Of a DNA stretch of 64,000 bases, positions 9,250 to 19,808 are shown in pieces. The translations under genes were made by a program, and so were the position numbers. Within the stretch, counting starts at the first letter, position 1. Each line of letters opens with the position of its first letter. The notes beneath the pieces were generated by a model. That model worked only from the letters and a program-made list of their open reading frames with translations. It made no database searches and had not been told where the DNA came from. The stretch comes from Colwellia psychrerythraea (GTDB taxonomy: Bacteria > Pseudomonadota > Gammaproteobacteria > Enterobacterales > Alteromonadaceae), in contig MAAF01000120.1 in assembly GCA_002163005.1 (NCBI GenBank), forward strand, positions 120,816-184,815, given 5' to 3'.

Positions 9250-10092
9250 TTAATACATTAAGGTGTATAGCTTTCTACGAAACTTTGCTGCCAGCGGATC
9301 GCCATCAGGTAAGGCTTTTAATACATCAAGAAATAATTCTTTGCTCCTCTCTTTTGTACTCTCATCACCTGCTTGTACTAAACGAAATAATATCGTGAGT
9401 GCATCTTCTTGGCGATTAACTTGGCTGTACTGAGCAGCAAGTTGCTGACTGAGGTTGATATCATCAGGCGTTGCTTTTAATTGTGCTTCTAATGCTTTTA
9501 TTTCTGGGGAGTTTTCCGCCTGCTCAGCTAATTCTAGCTTGGCTATTAATGCGTGATATTCACTATCTTGGTCAACCATCATTATGGTATCTAATAGTGT
9601 TTTTGCTTCACTGGTCTTCCCCGTTTGCAAGTAAACATCAATTAATATTAACTTAATATCAGCGCGATTATTATCAATTTGATAGGCCTGCATGATGATG
9701 TTTTGAGCTTCTACTAACAGATTATCCCCAAGTGCAACTTTTGCTTGCGCTAGCAATATATCTTCAGGTTTTGGTAAGTGACTATCTAAAAACTTAGCGA
9801 TGCTTGCATCATCTTGTGGTCCAGAAATGCCATCTAGAGGCTGGGCATCTTTTAATAAAATCGCCGTTGGTAAACCTTTAATACCAAATTGCTCTGCGAT
9901 TTGCCCTTGGCTTTGACAATCAACAGTCGCTAAAGTGATATGTTCGCTTAGGTTTGATAGCTTAGCCGCTAGTTTATTTCGTAACTCAACACTTTCAGGT
10001 ACTTGTTCAGCCCAAAAGCTAACGAGTACTAACTTGTTTTTTGACTCTTCAACAACGACTTGTTGAAAATTATCTAGGGTAATAGCAATCAT
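9250..10092 (-). CDS. cnoX: Chaperedoxin CnoX (YbbN)
   Basis: 280 residues: an N-terminal thioredoxin fold (1 to about 105) followed by TPR-like helices. The position of the CxxC site reads W27-A-E-Q-V-P-E-S with no cysteine, so it cannot act as a classical disulfide reductase; this fits YbbN/CnoX, which acts as a holdase that hands clients to GroEL and DnaK. The cis-proline loop (GLPTAILLKD) is kept. E. coli CnoX retains one cysteine of the motif, whereas this one retains none. Confidence 0.85.
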   Translation of the reverse strand: MIAITLDNFQQVVVEESKNKLVLVSFWAEQVPESVELRNKLAAKLSNLSEHITLATVDCQSQGQIAEQFGIKGLPTAILLKDAQPLDGISGPQDDASIAKFLDSHLPKPEDILLAQAKVALGDNLLVEAQNIIMQAYQIDNNRADIKLILIDVYLQTGKTSEAKTLLDTIMMVDQDSEYHALIAKLELAEQAENSPEIKALEAQLKATPDDINLSQQLAAQYSQVNRQEDALTILFRLVQAGDESTKERSKELFLDVLKALPDGDPLAAKFRRKLYTLMY

Positions 10093-10183
10093 ATTTTATT
10101 CTCGAATGTGTTGGTAATATTTTGATAGTTATATTTTTAATATGTGATTGGTGCTGTTTATCTGAATCTAGGTAAAGATAACT

Positions 10184-11005
10184 CTAACCCAAGATAAACC
10201 AAAGTAAGCCAACACCTAGAATTAATCTATAGATAACGAACGGCATCATTCCCAGTTTTTCTAGTAAAATGAGAAAATAATGGATGCAAGCATAGGCGCT
10301 AACAAAAGCTACTAAGCTGCCTAATCCCATGGCAAACCAATCGACACTTTCAGTTGATAAAATCAGCTTTAAGGTCAAATAACTACCTGCCATAGCAATA
10401 GCAGGAATAGAAAGTAGAAATGAAAAACGTGCTGCATTATCACGGCTTAAACCCAGCATTAAGCCAATTGTCATGGTAATACCCGAACGAGAGGTGCCGG
10501 GAATTAAAGCAACAGCTTGTGCTAGGCCAATTAACATAGCCCCTTTAAGACCTAACTTCTCCATAGGTTTATGTTCAGTGCGCTTACCGGCTTTGATATC
10601 AGCAAAGCCTAAAAGGAAACCAAAGAGTAAAGTGGTTACGGCAATCACTAATGCAGAGCGTAAATGCTCCTCGATAAAGTCTTTACCCAATAAACCAAAT
10701 AAACCAGCGGGAATAGTAGCAAGTAAAATCCACCAGGCTAATTTGCCATCAAAACTTATCTTACCTTTCTCTGGGCCAACGCCGACAGTACCTAACCAGG
10801 CAACAGCCATAACACCGAGTTCTTTACGAAAATACATCATTACCGCCAATAAGGTGCCCACATGCACGGCAACGTCAAAGCCTAAGCCTTGATCTTTCCA
10901 GCCTAAAACCTGTGAAGGCAATATTAAATGGGCTGAACTGGAAATAGGTAAAAATTCGGTTAAGCCCTGTAATAAGGCAAGGATAAATATTTCTAAAGTA
11001 CTCAT
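10184..11005 (-). CDS. uppP: Undecaprenyl-diphosphate phosphatase UppP (BacA)
   Basis: 273 residues, polytopic. Both family signatures are present: [14 protein letters not shown] at 14-27 (with E17 and H26) and PGTSRSG at 169-175. The enzyme dephosphorylates undecaprenyl diphosphate so the lipid carrier can be reused for peptidoglycan and O-antigen. Odd point: eight consecutive C residues lie immediately before the ATG on the coding strand, between a weak AAGGA and the start, giving an unusually long spacing (see findings). Confidence 0.95.
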   Translation of the reverse strand: MSTLEIFILALLQGLTEFLPISSSAHLILPSQVLGWKDQGLGFDVAVHVGTLLAVMMYFRKELGVMAVAWLGTVGVGPEKGKISFDGKLAWWILLATIPAGLFGLLGKDFIEEHLRSALVIAVTTLLFGFLLGFADIKAGKRTEHKPMEKLGLKGAMLIGLAQAVALIPGTSRSGITMTIGLMLGLSRDNAARFSFLLSIPAIAMAGSYLTLKLILSTESVDWFAMGLGSLVAFVSAYACIHYFLILLEKLGMMPFVIYRLILGVGLLWFILG

Positions 11006-11067
11006 GGGGGGGGTAGTTGTCCTTTACTATTTTTGGATGGGGTAAATAAATTTAATCAGGATCGTCA

Positions 11068-11565
11068 TTACCAGCAGTTAGCTACAATGCTAAGATGCTG
11101 ACTATTTTTATTATAATCTTGCCATAAATCTTGATAGCTTTGTCTTATAATCGGATGAGTAAGATCTGGCGCAACTTGACTCAGAGGCCATAAAACAAAG
11201 GCATTTTTGGTTATTTCATCACGAGGTAGTTGCGCTGGCTGGTCAATAATCAAATCGTCAAACAATAATAAATCAAGATCTAAGCTACGCGGGCTAAACT
11301 TCTTCGCGTTATGGTCACGGCCGTGAAAAAATTCGATGGCGCGTAACATACTTGCCACCTCTTCAACACTTTGTGAACATTTGATGCCTACCACCATATT
11401 ATAAAATGCAGCACCATCAAAACCAACGGCCTCGCTTTCAAATAAGGAAGATAATGTTAGCTGTTCAAAAGGCAGCTCAAATGCTTTAGCTAACGAGAGT
11501 AGACCTTGCTTAATATAATGCTCACGGTCAATATTGCTGCCCAATGAAATATAGATTTGAGCCAT
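11068..11565 (-). CDS. folK: Hydroxymethyldihydropterin pyrophosphokinase FolK
   Basis: 165 residues. Starts YISLGSNIDRE and holds the family signature FSPRSLDLDLLLFDD. It transfers pyrophosphate from ATP to 6-hydroxymethyl-7,8-dihydropterin in folate synthesis. Its ATG overlaps the folB stop (TAATG), so it is the second gene of a folB-folK operon and catalyses the next step after FolB. Confidence 0.94.
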   Translation of the reverse strand: MAQIYISLGSNIDREHYIKQGLLSLAKAFELPFEQLTLSSLFESEAVGFDGAAFYNMVVGIKCSQSVEEVASMLRAIEFFHGRDHNAKKFSPRSLDLDLLLFDDLIIDQPAQLPRDEITKNAFVLWPLSQVAPDLTHPIIRQSYQDLWQDYNKNSQHLSIVANCW

Positions 11566-11936
11566 TAAGAGGTAATCTCAACGGTTTGTTTACCACGTTC
11601 AATTTCAACACCAACAGTTTGGGCATTATGCACTGCGCCAGGCTTACCAACGAATAGCTTTAACCAAGGTATTTGGTATTGTGTCATTAAATAACTCGCT
11701 AAGCGTTCAGCAAGCGTCTCAATTAAGTCAACGGGGTTGTCGTTTGCAAATCGTTCTATGGCAACTGAGATATCGGCATAGTCTAATGTTTTTGCCAGTT
11801 CGTCATTCAGCGCTGCATTGGCCGTATTCCAGCCCATGGCCAAATCAATGACTAAGGTTTGCTTTATTTCTTTTTCCCACTGGAAAAAACCAATAGTGGT
11901 TTGGATACTTAAACCTTTGATGAATACCTTATCCAT
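11565..11936 (-). CDS. folB: Dihydroneopterin aldolase FolB
   Basis: 123 residues, the usual length. Contains the T-fold elements IGFFQWEKEIKQTLVIDL, the conserved DYADIS and LIETLAERLA helices, and the KPGAVHNAQTVGVEIER region. Cleaves dihydroneopterin to hydroxymethyl-dihydropterin and glycolaldehyde. Divergent from plsY across 157 bp, as in E. coli where folB and plsY are neighbours. Confidence 0.93.
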   Translation of the reverse strand: MDKVFIKGLSIQTTIGFFQWEKEIKQTLVIDLAMGWNTANAALNDELAKTLDYADISVAIERFANDNPVDLIETLAERLASYLMTQYQIPWLKLFVGKPGAVHNAQTVGVEIERGKQTVEITS

Positions 11937-12093
11937 GATTTACCTGTTATGTTGTTAGAAGAACTATTGCAGTAGTTAGGCAATTGTTACAAAATAAGGA
12001 GGATTTTACCTGTGAAGTGGTAGAAAAACTAGCAGAGATGAAGATAGAATAAGAATTCCCTTTTTGTACACACTTATGGATTTCGTCATTTAG

Positions 12094-12684
12094 ATGTTAT
12101 TACTTACGCTCACTATGATCATTGCCGCTTATCTAATAGGCTCTATTTCGAGTGCTATATTAGTATGCAAATTTTCAGGCCTACCAGATCCTAGAACAAC
12201 AGGGTCAAAAAACCCCGGTGCAACTAATGTCTTGCGTATAAGTAATAAATTCACTGCAGCAACGGTATTATTTCTTGATATTCTTAAGGGCACTATCCCT
12301 GTTTGGGGGGCTTATTTTTTAAAAATTGACTCCCTATATTTAGGTTTTATTGGTGTTGCCGCTTGCTTAGGGCACATGTATCCGATATTTTTTAATTTTA
12401 AGGGGGGGAAAGCAGTTGCTACAGCGCTGGGGACTTTATTACCCATTGGTTTTACTTTGGGAGGGTTGTTAATTTTTACTTGGGTATTAGTGGTGAAGTT
12501 TACTAAATATTCTAGTCTAGCGGCCATTGTCACCGTATCTCTTGCACCACTTTATGTCTATTTCTTAAAACCACTATATGTTTATCCAACGTTGATGCTT
12601 AGCGCTCTGATTCTATTTCGCCACCGAGATAATATTAAACGCTTGCTGAAAGGCACCGAAAGTAAAATCACCCATAAAATTTAG
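12094..12684 (+). CDS. plsY: Acyl-phosphate:glycerol-3-phosphate acyltransferase PlsY
   Basis: 196 residues, five or so membrane helices. Signatures: [10 protein letters not shown] near the N-terminus, GSKNPGATN and [18 protein letters not shown] in cytoplasmic loops. The enzyme transfers acyl groups from acyl phosphate to glycerol-3-phosphate, the first step of phospholipid synthesis. Clear ATG; no strong Shine-Dalgarno. Convergent with tsaD. Confidence 0.94.
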   Translation: MLLLTLTMIIAAYLIGSISSAILVCKFSGLPDPRTTGSKNPGATNVLRISNKFTAATVLFLDILKGTIPVWGAYFLKIDSLYLGFIGVAACLGHMYPIFFNFKGGKAVATALGTLLPIGFTLGGLLIFTWVLVVKFTKYSSLAAIVTVSLAPLYVYFLKPLYVYPTLMLSALILFRHRDNIKRLLKGTESKITHKI

Positions 12685-12733
12685 CAATCACCCACAAACT
12701 TAATAGCAAACAGGTGACTTTTAGCGTTCTATT

Positions 12734-13786
12734 TTACTTGTTGACTGGCGGAAGCGAATCCAAAGCCCATCGAGGGTTGGCTTTGAAGGTTAAGTCGGCA
12801 TCCGTACCAGCTTTTAAACGTTGTAAACCAGCATAAGCAATCATTGCGCCGTTATCAGTGCAAAACTCAGGGCGAGGGTAAAAAACACTACCACCCAATT
12901 TCTTTGTGGTTATTGCCAACTTCTCACGTAAAGCGGTATTCGCACTTACACCACCAGCAATGACTAATCGGTTTAATTTTTCTTGTTGCAGGGCTCGTTT
13001 ACACTTTATCGCTAAAGTATCTACCACTGCTTGTTGAAACGCATTGGCAATATCTGCATGGGTTTGCTTAAGATCATCTTCCGATAAATCAGCACACTCT
13101 TTTCTAACTAAAGTACCAGCAGCTGTTTTTAAACCGCTAAAGCTAAAATCTAAACCGGGTCTGTCGGTCATCGGACGAGGTAATTTAAAACGTCCCGCTT
13201 CACCACTTTCAGCCATCTTAGATAAAGCAGGACCACCAGGGTAATCTAACCCTAGTAATTTAGCCGTTTTATCAAAGGCTTCACCAGCAGCATCATCAAC
13301 TGATTCACCGAGTAATTTGTATTCGCCAATGGCATCTACGCGTACCAACATGGTATGCCCGCCAGAAACTAATAAAGCGACAAACGGAAACTCAGGTACA
13401 TCATCTTCAAGCATAGGCGCTAATAAGTGACCTTCCATATGATGCACAGGAACAGCCGGTAACTCCCAACCATAAGCCAAACTTCGACCAATTGAGCAAC
13501 CAACCAAGAGAGCACCAACTAAACCAGGACCTGCAGTGTAAGCAACACCGTCTAAATCTTGGGGAGTAAGGTTGGCATCTGCTAATACTTGCTTAATTAA
13601 AGGAATCGTTTTACGTACATGATCTCTTGATGCGAGTTCAGGTACCACACCACCGTAATCAGCATGGACAGCAATTTGACTGTATAAACGATGGGCGAGT
13701 ATGCCTTCAGGACTATCACCTAGGCCGTCATCATAAATGGCGATACCTGTTTCATCACAAGAAGTTTCAATACCCAAAATACGCAT
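12734..13786 (-). CDS. tsaD: tRNA N6-threonylcarbamoyladenosine transferase subunit TsaD
   Basis: 350 residues. Kae1/ASKHA fold with the metal-binding H116-x-E-x-H120 ([11 protein letters not shown]) and [10 protein letters not shown] start. With TsaB, TsaC and TsaE it installs t6A at position 37 of ANN-decoding tRNAs. Placed divergently from rpsU, the classical gammaproteobacterial arrangement. Confidence 0.96.
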   Translation of the reverse strand: MRILGIETSCDETGIAIYDDGLGDSPEGILAHRLYSQIAVHADYGGVVPELASRDHVRKTIPLIKQVLADANLTPQDLDGVAYTAGPGLVGALLVGCSIGRSLAYGWELPAVPVHHMEGHLLAPMLEDDVPEFPFVALLVSGGHTMLVRVDAIGEYKLLGESVDDAAGEAFDKTAKLLGLDYPGGPALSKMAESGEAGRFKLPRPMTDRPGLDFSFSGLKTAAGTLVRKECADLSEDDLKQTHADIANAFQQAVVDTLAIKCKRALQQEKLNRLVIAGGVSANTALREKLAITTKKLGGSVFYPRPEFCTDNGAMIAYAGLQRLKAGTDADLTFKANPRWALDSLPPVNK

Positions 13787-14100
13787 AAATATATAATCTC
13801 AAAAAAAGCTCAAAAAGAAGGCTCAAAAATAGGAATAGTAATCAATAATTACTCATTGCAAGAAAAGTAAATATTGGCGAGGCAATTTTACTGTGTTTAT
13901 AAGGTAGGCACCAGCTAATTTAATCTATTCATTTAGTCCAGTGTTATAAAATTAACCTTTACATTGGAGGTGGCTTGGCAGTAGAATACGTCACCCATTT
14001 TTGATAGAGCGGGTGTAGATGAGGCAAACATTGCAAATAATGCGCTGTTAAGTCGAAATCAATCACCAATTTATATAGATACCCTAAGGTAATAAAGTAC
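13787..14100 (+). promoter_or_regulatory. Divergent tsaD/rpsU intergenic region with rpsU promoter candidate
   Basis: No gene is seen in these 314 bases. A candidate sigma-70 promoter for rpsU is TTTACA at 13958-13963 and TAGAAT at 13982-13987 with 18-bp spacing, leaving a leader of about 105 bases. TAAGGTAATAAAGTAC ahead of ATG 14101 supplies the ribosome-binding site. Confidence 0.45.
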
Positions 14101-14316
14101 ATGCCAGTAATTAAAGTAAGAGAAAACGAACCATTTGACGTTGCATTACGTCGTTTTAAACGTTCATGTGAAAAAGCAGGAATCCTTTCAGAAGTTCGTC
14201 GTCGCGAATCTTATGAAAAACCGACTTGGGAACGTAAACGTAAAAAAGCAGCTGCTGTTAAACGTGCTGCGAAAAAAGTTTCTCGTGAGAACGCTCGTCG
14301 CGTTCGCATGTACTAA
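14101..14316 (+). CDS. rpsU: 30S ribosomal protein S21
   Basis: 71 residues, the exact usual length, very basic, with the S21 start [26 protein letters not shown]. Part of the small ribosomal subunit near the mRNA 3' anti-Shine-Dalgarno region. First gene of the macromolecular synthesis cluster rpsU-yqeY-dnaG-rpoD. Confidence 0.98.
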   Translation: MPVIKVRENEPFDVALRRFKRSCEKAGILSEVRRRESYEKPTWERKRKKAAAVKRAAKKVSRENARRVRMY

Positions 14317-14367
14317 GAATTATCTTAGTATAACTACTCTAAGAGATTGCCTACTATGGAGAGAAAT

Positions 14368-14817
14368 ATGTCACTTCTAAGTCAACTCAAAGATGAAATG
14401 AAAATTGCTATGCGAGCCAAAGACAAGTTACGTCTTGGTGTAATTCGCATGGCTATTTCTGCAATCAAGCAAGCAGAGATTGATCATAAAACCGAAGCAA
14501 CTGATGAAAACATCATTGTGATTTTAACCAAAATGGTTAAACAGCGTAAAGAGTCTATTAAGATGTTTACCGAGGGTGGTCGTGATGAATTGGCAGAAAA
14601 AGAAGCCGCAGAAGTTGTTGCTTTAAATTTTTTTATGCCGCAACCGCTTAGTGCAGAAGAAATTAATGAATTAATAAGCAAGGCAATCGCTGAATCTGGA
14701 GCAGCCTCTATGGCTGATATGGGTAAAGTGATGGCAGTGTTAAAACCTTTAATGCAAGGCAAAGCTGACATGGGCGCAGTAAGCGGTCAAGTAAGAGCTG
14801 GTCTTCAAGGTTTATAG
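14368..14817 (+). CDS. yqeY: GatB/YqeY domain protein
   Basis: 149 residues from the chosen ATG at 14368, which has GGAGAG at 14358-14363 at good spacing; an in-frame TTG at 14347 is rejected for lack of such a site. The sequence (LLSQLKDEMKIAMRAKDK...GKVMAVLKPLMQGKADM) matches the YqeY family, related to the tRNA-binding tail of the GatB amidotransferase. The molecular role is unsettled. Its place between rpsU and dnaG is conserved in many Alteromonadales and Vibrionales. Confidence 0.9.
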   Translation: MSLLSQLKDEMKIAMRAKDKLRLGVIRMAISAIKQAEIDHKTEATDENIIVILTKMVKQRKESIKMFTEGGRDELAEKEAAEVVALNFFMPQPLSAEEINELISKAIAESGAASMADMGKVMAVLKPLMQGKADMGAVSGQVRAGLQGL

Positions 14818-14856
14818 TTAAGGCTTTATTGCTAATACTGTATTTAGTGCATTAAA

Positions 14857-14892
14857 CAAAACCGTAATGGCTTTAGCTATTACGGTTTTTTT
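14857..14892 (+). terminator. Terminator after yqeY
   Basis: AAAACCGTAAT / ATTACGGTTTT stem with ten-base loop and a T run. It implies that dnaG is read partly by readthrough or from its own promoter just upstream of 15007. Confidence 0.8.
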
Positions 14893-15006
14893 ATGACTTT
14901 TTTTTAATATTTCTTTAACTGAAACTTAAGAAATCAAACTACATTCTTACTCGTATTGTGTAGAATACGTATGTGATACTTTCTTTAACGGTGACGCTAA
15001 AACATT

Positions 15007-16764
15007 ATGGCTGGACGCATTTCTCGACAATTTATTGATGACTTACTCAACAGAGCAGATATTGTTGAGCTTGTTGATAGCCGAGTCCCGTTAAAAAAGG
15101 CCGGTAAAAATCATCAAGCCTGTTGCCCGTTTCATAATGAAAAATCACCTTCCTTTACTGTGAGTCAGGATAAACAGTTTTATCACTGCTTTGGCTGTGG
15201 TGAGCACGGCAATGCTATTTCGTTTCTGATGGAATTTGACCGTCTTGATTTTGTTGATGCCGTGGAAGAGCTTGCTTCCCATTGCGGCATGGAAGTTATC
15301 CGAGAAGAAAATACTGCCAGTCCAGCAGAGCAGCGCCGACAACAACAAATTTACCAACAGAAACAAGATGACTATGAATTAATGTCGCAAATTAGTCGTT
15401 TTTTTCAGCAACAATTAAAAGTGGCTAGTGACAAAGAAAGAGCTATTGATTATTTAAAGGGCAGGGGTCTTAGTGGTGAGGTTGTTAAGCGCTTCGGCAT
15501 TGGCTACATAAGTGATGCTTGGGACGGTATGATGAATACCTTCTCAGGTAATGGTCAAGCGAATCAGCAATTAATCGATTTAGGTATGGCCATTTCAGGG
15601 GATAAAAACCGTCCCTATGATCGTTTTCGTGGGCGTATCATGTTTCCTATCAGTGATAAACGTGGTCGAGTCATTGGCTTTGGTGGTCGTGTTTTAGGCG
15701 ATGAAAAACCCAAATATTTGAACTCACCAGAAACGCGAGTTTATCATAAGGGACAAGAGCTTTATGGATTACATGAAGCTAAGCAGGCTAATAAACAACT
15801 TAAGCGCTTGATAGTTGTTGAAGGTTATATGGATGTCGTTGCGTTAGCACAACACGGTGTCGATTATGCTGTCGCCTCGTTAGGAACCGCAACGACGTTT
15901 GAGCAATTACAAACTTTATTTCGCACTGTGCCCGATGTCATCTGTTGTTATGATGGTGATAGAGCTGGTCGAGAGGCTGCATGGCGAGCGATGGAAAATG
16001 CCTTGCCCCTTATTCGTGATGGTTTTTCATTAAAATTTGTTTTTTTACCTGACGGTGAAGATCCAGATTCACTTATTCGAGAGCAAGGACAGCAGGCTTT
16101 TGAAAGTATTCTTGATAACGCTATGCCGTTATCCAAATTCCTCTTTGAACAACTCATGCAAAAAGTTGATATGAGTTCTCTAGAAGGAAGAGCGTCGTTA
16201 GTTGAGTCATTCCAGCCTTATCTATCTAAGCTTCCTGATAGTATTTTAAAAGATTCCATGCTTAATGAAATCGCTAACAATTTTGGTACTGGAAGTGAGC
16301 AGTTTCTAGCAAAATTCACTAAAAACATACAAGGTGGAGTTACAAAACGGATTGTTAAAGCGAGTACAAAAGTCACCCCAGTGAGATTAGCGCTTGCTTT
16401 ATTGTTAGAACATCCCCATATAGCAAATAGCTTAGGTGACATTAGTGTATTGCAGCCTTTAACAGCACCCGGAATACCTTTGTTAATGCAAGTGTTAGGT
16501 GTTTGTCAGCAAAATCCTGATATTAAGTCACCACAATTACTTGAATATTTTCGTGGTACAGAGCAAGGATCACAATTAGCAAAGTTGATGTGTTGGCAGC
16601 ACCATGTGGAAGCTGACGCAGCAACAGATGTTTTTCTTGATAGTATTGAGAAGTTATTGAATAACTTTGTTGAGCAACGTGCTGAAGTATTATTACAAAA
16701 GGCACGGGCTGGACAAATGACTGCTGAGGAAAAGCAAGAGCTACAAGCAATATTAAATGCTTAA
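15007..16764 (+). CDS. dnaG: DNA primase
   Basis: 585 residues. N-terminal CHC2 zinc-binding domain with C40, H43, C61 and C64 (CPFHNEKSPSF and FYHCFGCG), then the TOPRIM catalytic core (VVEGYMDVVALAQHG near 270 and CYDGDRAG near 318), then a C-terminal helical DnaB-interaction domain. Makes RNA primers for chromosome replication. Third gene of the macromolecular synthesis cluster. Confidence 0.97.
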   Translation: MAGRISRQFIDDLLNRADIVELVDSRVPLKKAGKNHQACCPFHNEKSPSFTVSQDKQFYHCFGCGEHGNAISFLMEFDRLDFVDAVEELASHCGMEVIREENTASPAEQRRQQQIYQQKQDDYELMSQISRFFQQQLKVASDKERAIDYLKGRGLSGEVVKRFGIGYISDAWDGMMNTFSGNGQANQQLIDLGMAISGDKNRPYDRFRGRIMFPISDKRGRVIGFGGRVLGDEKPKYLNSPETRVYHKGQELYGLHEAKQANKQLKRLIVVEGYMDVVALAQHGVDYAVASLGTATTFEQLQTLFRTVPDVICCYDGDRAGREAAWRAMENALPLIRDGFSLKFVFLPDGEDPDSLIREQGQQAFESILDNAMPLSKFLFEQLMQKVDMSSLEGRASLVESFQPYLSKLPDSILKDSMLNEIANNFGTGSEQFLAKFTKNIQGGVTKRIVKASTKVTPVRLALALLLEHPHIANSLGDISVLQPLTAPGIPLLMQVLGVCQQNPDIKSPQLLEYFRGTEQGSQLAKLMCWQHHVEADAATDVFLDSIEKLLNNFVEQRAEVLLQKARAGQMTAEEKQELQAILNA

Positions 16765-16881
16765 CTGCTAGTTTTAGCTATACTTAGCAAGCATGAATAA
16801 GATTAGCGCTAATAAATAAGCGCTAAATGTTAACAAGCGATTAAGACAGGATATTTGCTGGTAACTGACTTAAAAATTCGC

Positions 16882-16887
16882 TATAAT
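16882..16887 (+). promoter_or_regulatory. Candidate internal rpoD promoter (-10 box)
   Basis: A perfect TATAAT lies 95 bases before the rpoD start; the best -35 at 17-bp spacing (TGGTAA) is weak. Internal rpoD promoters within dnaG or the dnaG-rpoD gap are common in gammaproteobacteria, so the position is sensible, but the match is partial. Confidence 0.35.
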
Positions 16888-16981
16888 TTCCGGCTTTATT
16901 GCGTCATTTATTAGCTTTTACTAATGTTTTAAGCGCATATTTTACATCCCATATTTATAATATACAGGTGGACACTCGTCA

Positions 16982-18829
16982 ATGGAACCAGCCCCTCAAT
17001 CTAGACTTAAAGACCTGATAACCAAAGGTAAAGAACAAGGTTATTTAACGTTTGCGCAGGTTAATGATCATCTTCCACAAGACATTATCGACTCTGATCA
17101 AGTTGAAGATATCGTTAGTATGATTAACGATATGGGCATTCAAGTATTTGAAAATGCGCCGGATCAAGATACCTTGATGATGAGCGAAGGCAATACTGAT
17201 GAAGATGCTGCCGAAGCAGCAGCACAAGCGCTTGCCACTGTAGAAAGTGAAATTGGTCGTACAACAGACCCTGTACGTATGTATATGCGTGAAATGGGAA
17301 CTGTTGAACTTCTAACGCGTAAAGGCGAAATCGTCATTGCTAAGCGTATAGAAGAAGGCATTAAAGAAGTTCAGCGTAGTGTTTCTGAATATCCACCAGC
17401 AATAAACTACTTATTAGATATGTGGGATAACTTTGAAGCTGAAGAAGTTCGCTTAACTGATATTATCATCGGCTTTTTAGACCCTGATGCTGAAGATGAT
17501 GATGTTGCCGCTGCAGCGACTCATGTTGGTAGTGAATTATCTAAAGAAGATCTCGCTAATGAAGATAAAGAAAAAACAGATGGCGACTCTGAAGAAGATG
17601 AAGAAGAAGAAGATACTGGTCCAGATCCAGAGCTAGCACGTGAAAAATTCACCTTATTACGTGAAGCACATGAGAATGCTACCAAAATAGTTAAGAAGAA
17701 AGGCCGAGGTCATAAAGACGCTCAAGAAGCTATTGATGCCGTTGCTGAAGTCTTTAAAGAATTCCGTTTAATCCCTAAATTATTTGATAAGTTAGTTAAA
17801 AACATGCGTGGCATGATGGACAGATTACGTGTTCAAGAACGTTTGATCATGAAGCACTGTGTTAGTGCTGGTATGCCTAAAACGACATTTATCAAAATAT
17901 TCCCTGGTAATGAAACTTCAAAAGAATGGTTTGCAGCAGAAAAGTCTGCAGGCAATCCTTACTCAACTAAGCTTGGTGATGTTGAGCATGATGTTGAGCG
18001 TTGTATTTACAAACTTAATCAAATTGAAGAAGAAACGCACTTAAATATTCATGGCATTAAAGACATTAACCGTCGTATGTCTATTGGTGAAGCGAAAGCA
18101 CGTCGTGCGAAGAAAGAAATGGTTGAGGCAAACTTACGTTTAGTTATCTCAATTGCGAAAAAATACACCAACCGTGGCTTACAGTTCCTTGATTTAATCC
18201 AAGAAGGTAACATTGGTTTAATGAAGGCTGTTGATAAATTTGAATACCGTCGAGGTTACAAATTTTCAACTTATGCAACGTGGTGGATCCGTCAAGCAAT
18301 CACCCGTTCTATTGCCGATCAGGCGCGTACCATTCGTATTCCTGTGCACATGATTGAAACGATTAACAAGCTAAACCGTGTTTCGCGTCAAATGTTACAA
18401 GAAATGGGACGTGAACCTACGCCAGAAGAATTAGCTGAACGTATGGTAATGCCTGAAGATAAAATTCGTAAAGTATTGAAAATAGCTAAAGAGCCAATTT
18501 CAATGGAAACGCCAATTGGTGATGATGAAGATTCACACCTAGGTGACTTTATTGAAGATGGTAGTGGTGAACTTCCTGTTGATTCAGCGACTTCAGAAAA
18601 CCTTAAAGGTGCAACTCACGAAGTACTCGCTGGTTTAACTGCTCGTGAAGCTAAAGTACTTAGAATGCGTTTTGGTATTGATATGAATACTGACCATACG
18701 CTTGAAGAAGTGGGTAAGCAATTTGATGTTACACGTGAACGTATTCGTCAAATTGAAGCGAAAGCTTTACGTAAGTTACGTCATCCATCTCGTTCAGAGC
18801 AGCTTAAAAGTTTCTTAGATGGTGAGTAA
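16982..18829 (+). CDS. rpoD: RNA polymerase sigma factor RpoD (sigma-70)
   Basis: 615 residues, primary sigma factor. Region 1.1 at the N-terminus, region 1.2 ([21 protein letters not shown]), the large non-conserved insertion with a strongly acidic run (about residues 190-220), region 2 with [20 protein letters not shown] and [15 protein letters not shown], and region 4.2 ([21 protein letters not shown]). Directs housekeeping transcription. AGGTGGAC precedes the ATG. Confidence 0.98.
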   Translation: MEPAPQSRLKDLITKGKEQGYLTFAQVNDHLPQDIIDSDQVEDIVSMINDMGIQVFENAPDQDTLMMSEGNTDEDAAEAAAQALATVESEIGRTTDPVRMYMREMGTVELLTRKGEIVIAKRIEEGIKEVQRSVSEYPPAINYLLDMWDNFEAEEVRLTDIIIGFLDPDAEDDDVAAAATHVGSELSKEDLANEDKEKTDGDSEEDEEEEDTGPDPELAREKFTLLREAHENATKIVKKKGRGHKDAQEAIDAVAEVFKEFRLIPKLFDKLVKNMRGMMDRLRVQERLIMKHCVSAGMPKTTFIKIFPGNETSKEWFAAEKSAGNPYSTKLGDVEHDVERCIYKLNQIEEETHLNIHGIKDINRRMSIGEAKARRAKKEMVEANLRLVISIAKKYTNRGLQFLDLIQEGNIGLMKAVDKFEYRRGYKFSTYATWWIRQAITRSIADQARTIRIPVHMIETINKLNRVSRQMLQEMGREPTPEELAERMVMPEDKIRKVLKIAKEPISMETPIGDDEDSHLGDFIEDGSGELPVDSATSENLKGATHEVLAGLTAREAKVLRMRFGIDMNTDHTLEEVGKQFDVTRERIRQIEAKALRKLRHPSRSEQLKSFLDGE

Positions 18830-18877
18830 AAGCTAAAAATTTAAAGTAGCACTTTAAATTCTATTTTAAATAGACAT

Positions 18878-18915
18878 AAAAAAGAGTAAGTTAGTAACCT
18901 AGCTTACTCTTTTTA
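18878..18915 (+). terminator. Terminator after rpoD
   Basis: AAAAAGAGTAAG / CTTACTCTTTTT stem with a twelve-base loop and flanking T run, 49 bases after the rpoD stop. Confidence 0.85.
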
Positions 18916-18937
18916 CTTTCTAAGATAAGGAATCTTT

Positions 18938-19555
18938 ATGCGCGTTATTTTAGCCATGTTTTGTGTACTTACCATCATATCTATGCCATCTATGGCAAAA
19001 CAAGCATTAAACTTTGAAATTACTCCATTGATTGGATATCGCTTTGGTGGTGATTTTGATAGTAGTCAAGATAAAGTACATAATCGGATAGAGTTAAATG
19101 ATGAAACGAGTTATGGCTTATTAACGGCTTGGTCTTTTGATCGAAAACGGCAAGGCGAATTCTTAATAAGCCATTACAATACCAATTTCTCTGAGTCGAA
19201 TGATTTTTCAGCGAGCAGTACAGCCCTTGGTATTACGTATGCACACATAGGCGGTAATGTCCCTATATCTGAAGGTCCAGTTCCTTTTTATCTTACCGGT
19301 GGTCTTGGTTTAACTCACCTTGCTCCAAATGATAAACAACTCAGTAATGAAACACATTTTTCAATGAATGTTGGCTTAGCTACTAAAGTAGAGTTAAGTG
19401 AACGATTTAGCCTAAGATTAGATAGCCGTATATATGGAACATTCTTTAACTCCGATAGTGCAATATTTTGTGATGTAGAAGCTTGTGCGATTTACATCTC
19501 TAGTAATATTTGGGTTCAAACAGAGGTAAGTGCAGGCTTAACCTATCGATTTTAA
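18938..19555 (+). CDS. Outer-membrane beta-barrel protein, unknown role
   Basis: 205 residues. Signal peptide MRVILAMFCVLTIISMPSMA, then alternating hydrophobic strands typical of an eight-stranded barrel (FEITPLIGYRFGGDF, STALGITYAHIGG, PFYLTGGLGLTHL, FSLRLDSRIYGTFF) and a terminal TYRF ending in phenylalanine, the BAM signal. Two cysteines (about 177 and 182) are close enough to bond in an extracellular loop. It starts at ATG 18938 after AAGGAATC. Which small barrel family is not clear to me. Confidence 0.75.
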   Translation: MRVILAMFCVLTIISMPSMAKQALNFEITPLIGYRFGGDFDSSQDKVHNRIELNDETSYGLLTAWSFDRKRQGEFLISHYNTNFSESNDFSASSTALGITYAHIGGNVPISEGPVPFYLTGGLGLTHLAPNDKQLSNETHFSMNVGLATKVELSERFSLRLDSRIYGTFFNSDSAIFCDVEACAIYISSNIWVQTEVSAGLTYRF

Positions 19556-19731
19556 CGCCAAGCGGCTCCAGTTTGTTTAAGAAATGAGCTGTCAGTAAAA
19601 AAACACGATTATTTAAAGTTCATTAGGTGACAACAAAATAAAAAATGCTTATACTGCACCCGCTTTGTTAGTTCATTCACTTGATTGCACTGATAAACGC
19701 GTTAGAACACCCAGGCCATAAATGTGAAAAT

Positions 19732-19808
19732 GGGCCTTTAGCTCAGTTGGTTAGAGCATCCGACTCATAATCGGCAGGTCCGCAGTTCAAGTCTGCGAAG
19801 GCCCACCA
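19732..19808 (+). tRNA. ileX: tRNA with CAU anticodon, most likely tRNA-Ile2 (lysidine type)
   Basis: 77 bases including an encoded CCA. Acceptor GGGCCTT/AAGGCCC, D arm GCTCAGTTGGTTAGAGC, anticodon loop CTCATAA, T arm CGCAGTTCAAGTCTGCG. CAU could be Met, but the CGACTCATAATCG anticodon stem, the GGCC-rich acceptor and TTCAAGTC T loop match E. coli Ile2 (ileX) far better than elongator Met. E. coli ileX also lies beside rpoD, supporting the call. Its C34 would be modified to lysidine by TilS to read AUA. The 3' end is the apparent attachment site of the island that follows. Confidence 0.88.

Noticed and set aside
19732..19808. Elongator tRNA-Met
   Set aside because: CAU fits, but the anticodon stem, acceptor stem and T loop resemble tRNA-Ile2 and the rpoD-ileX neighbourhood is conserved in E. 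coli.
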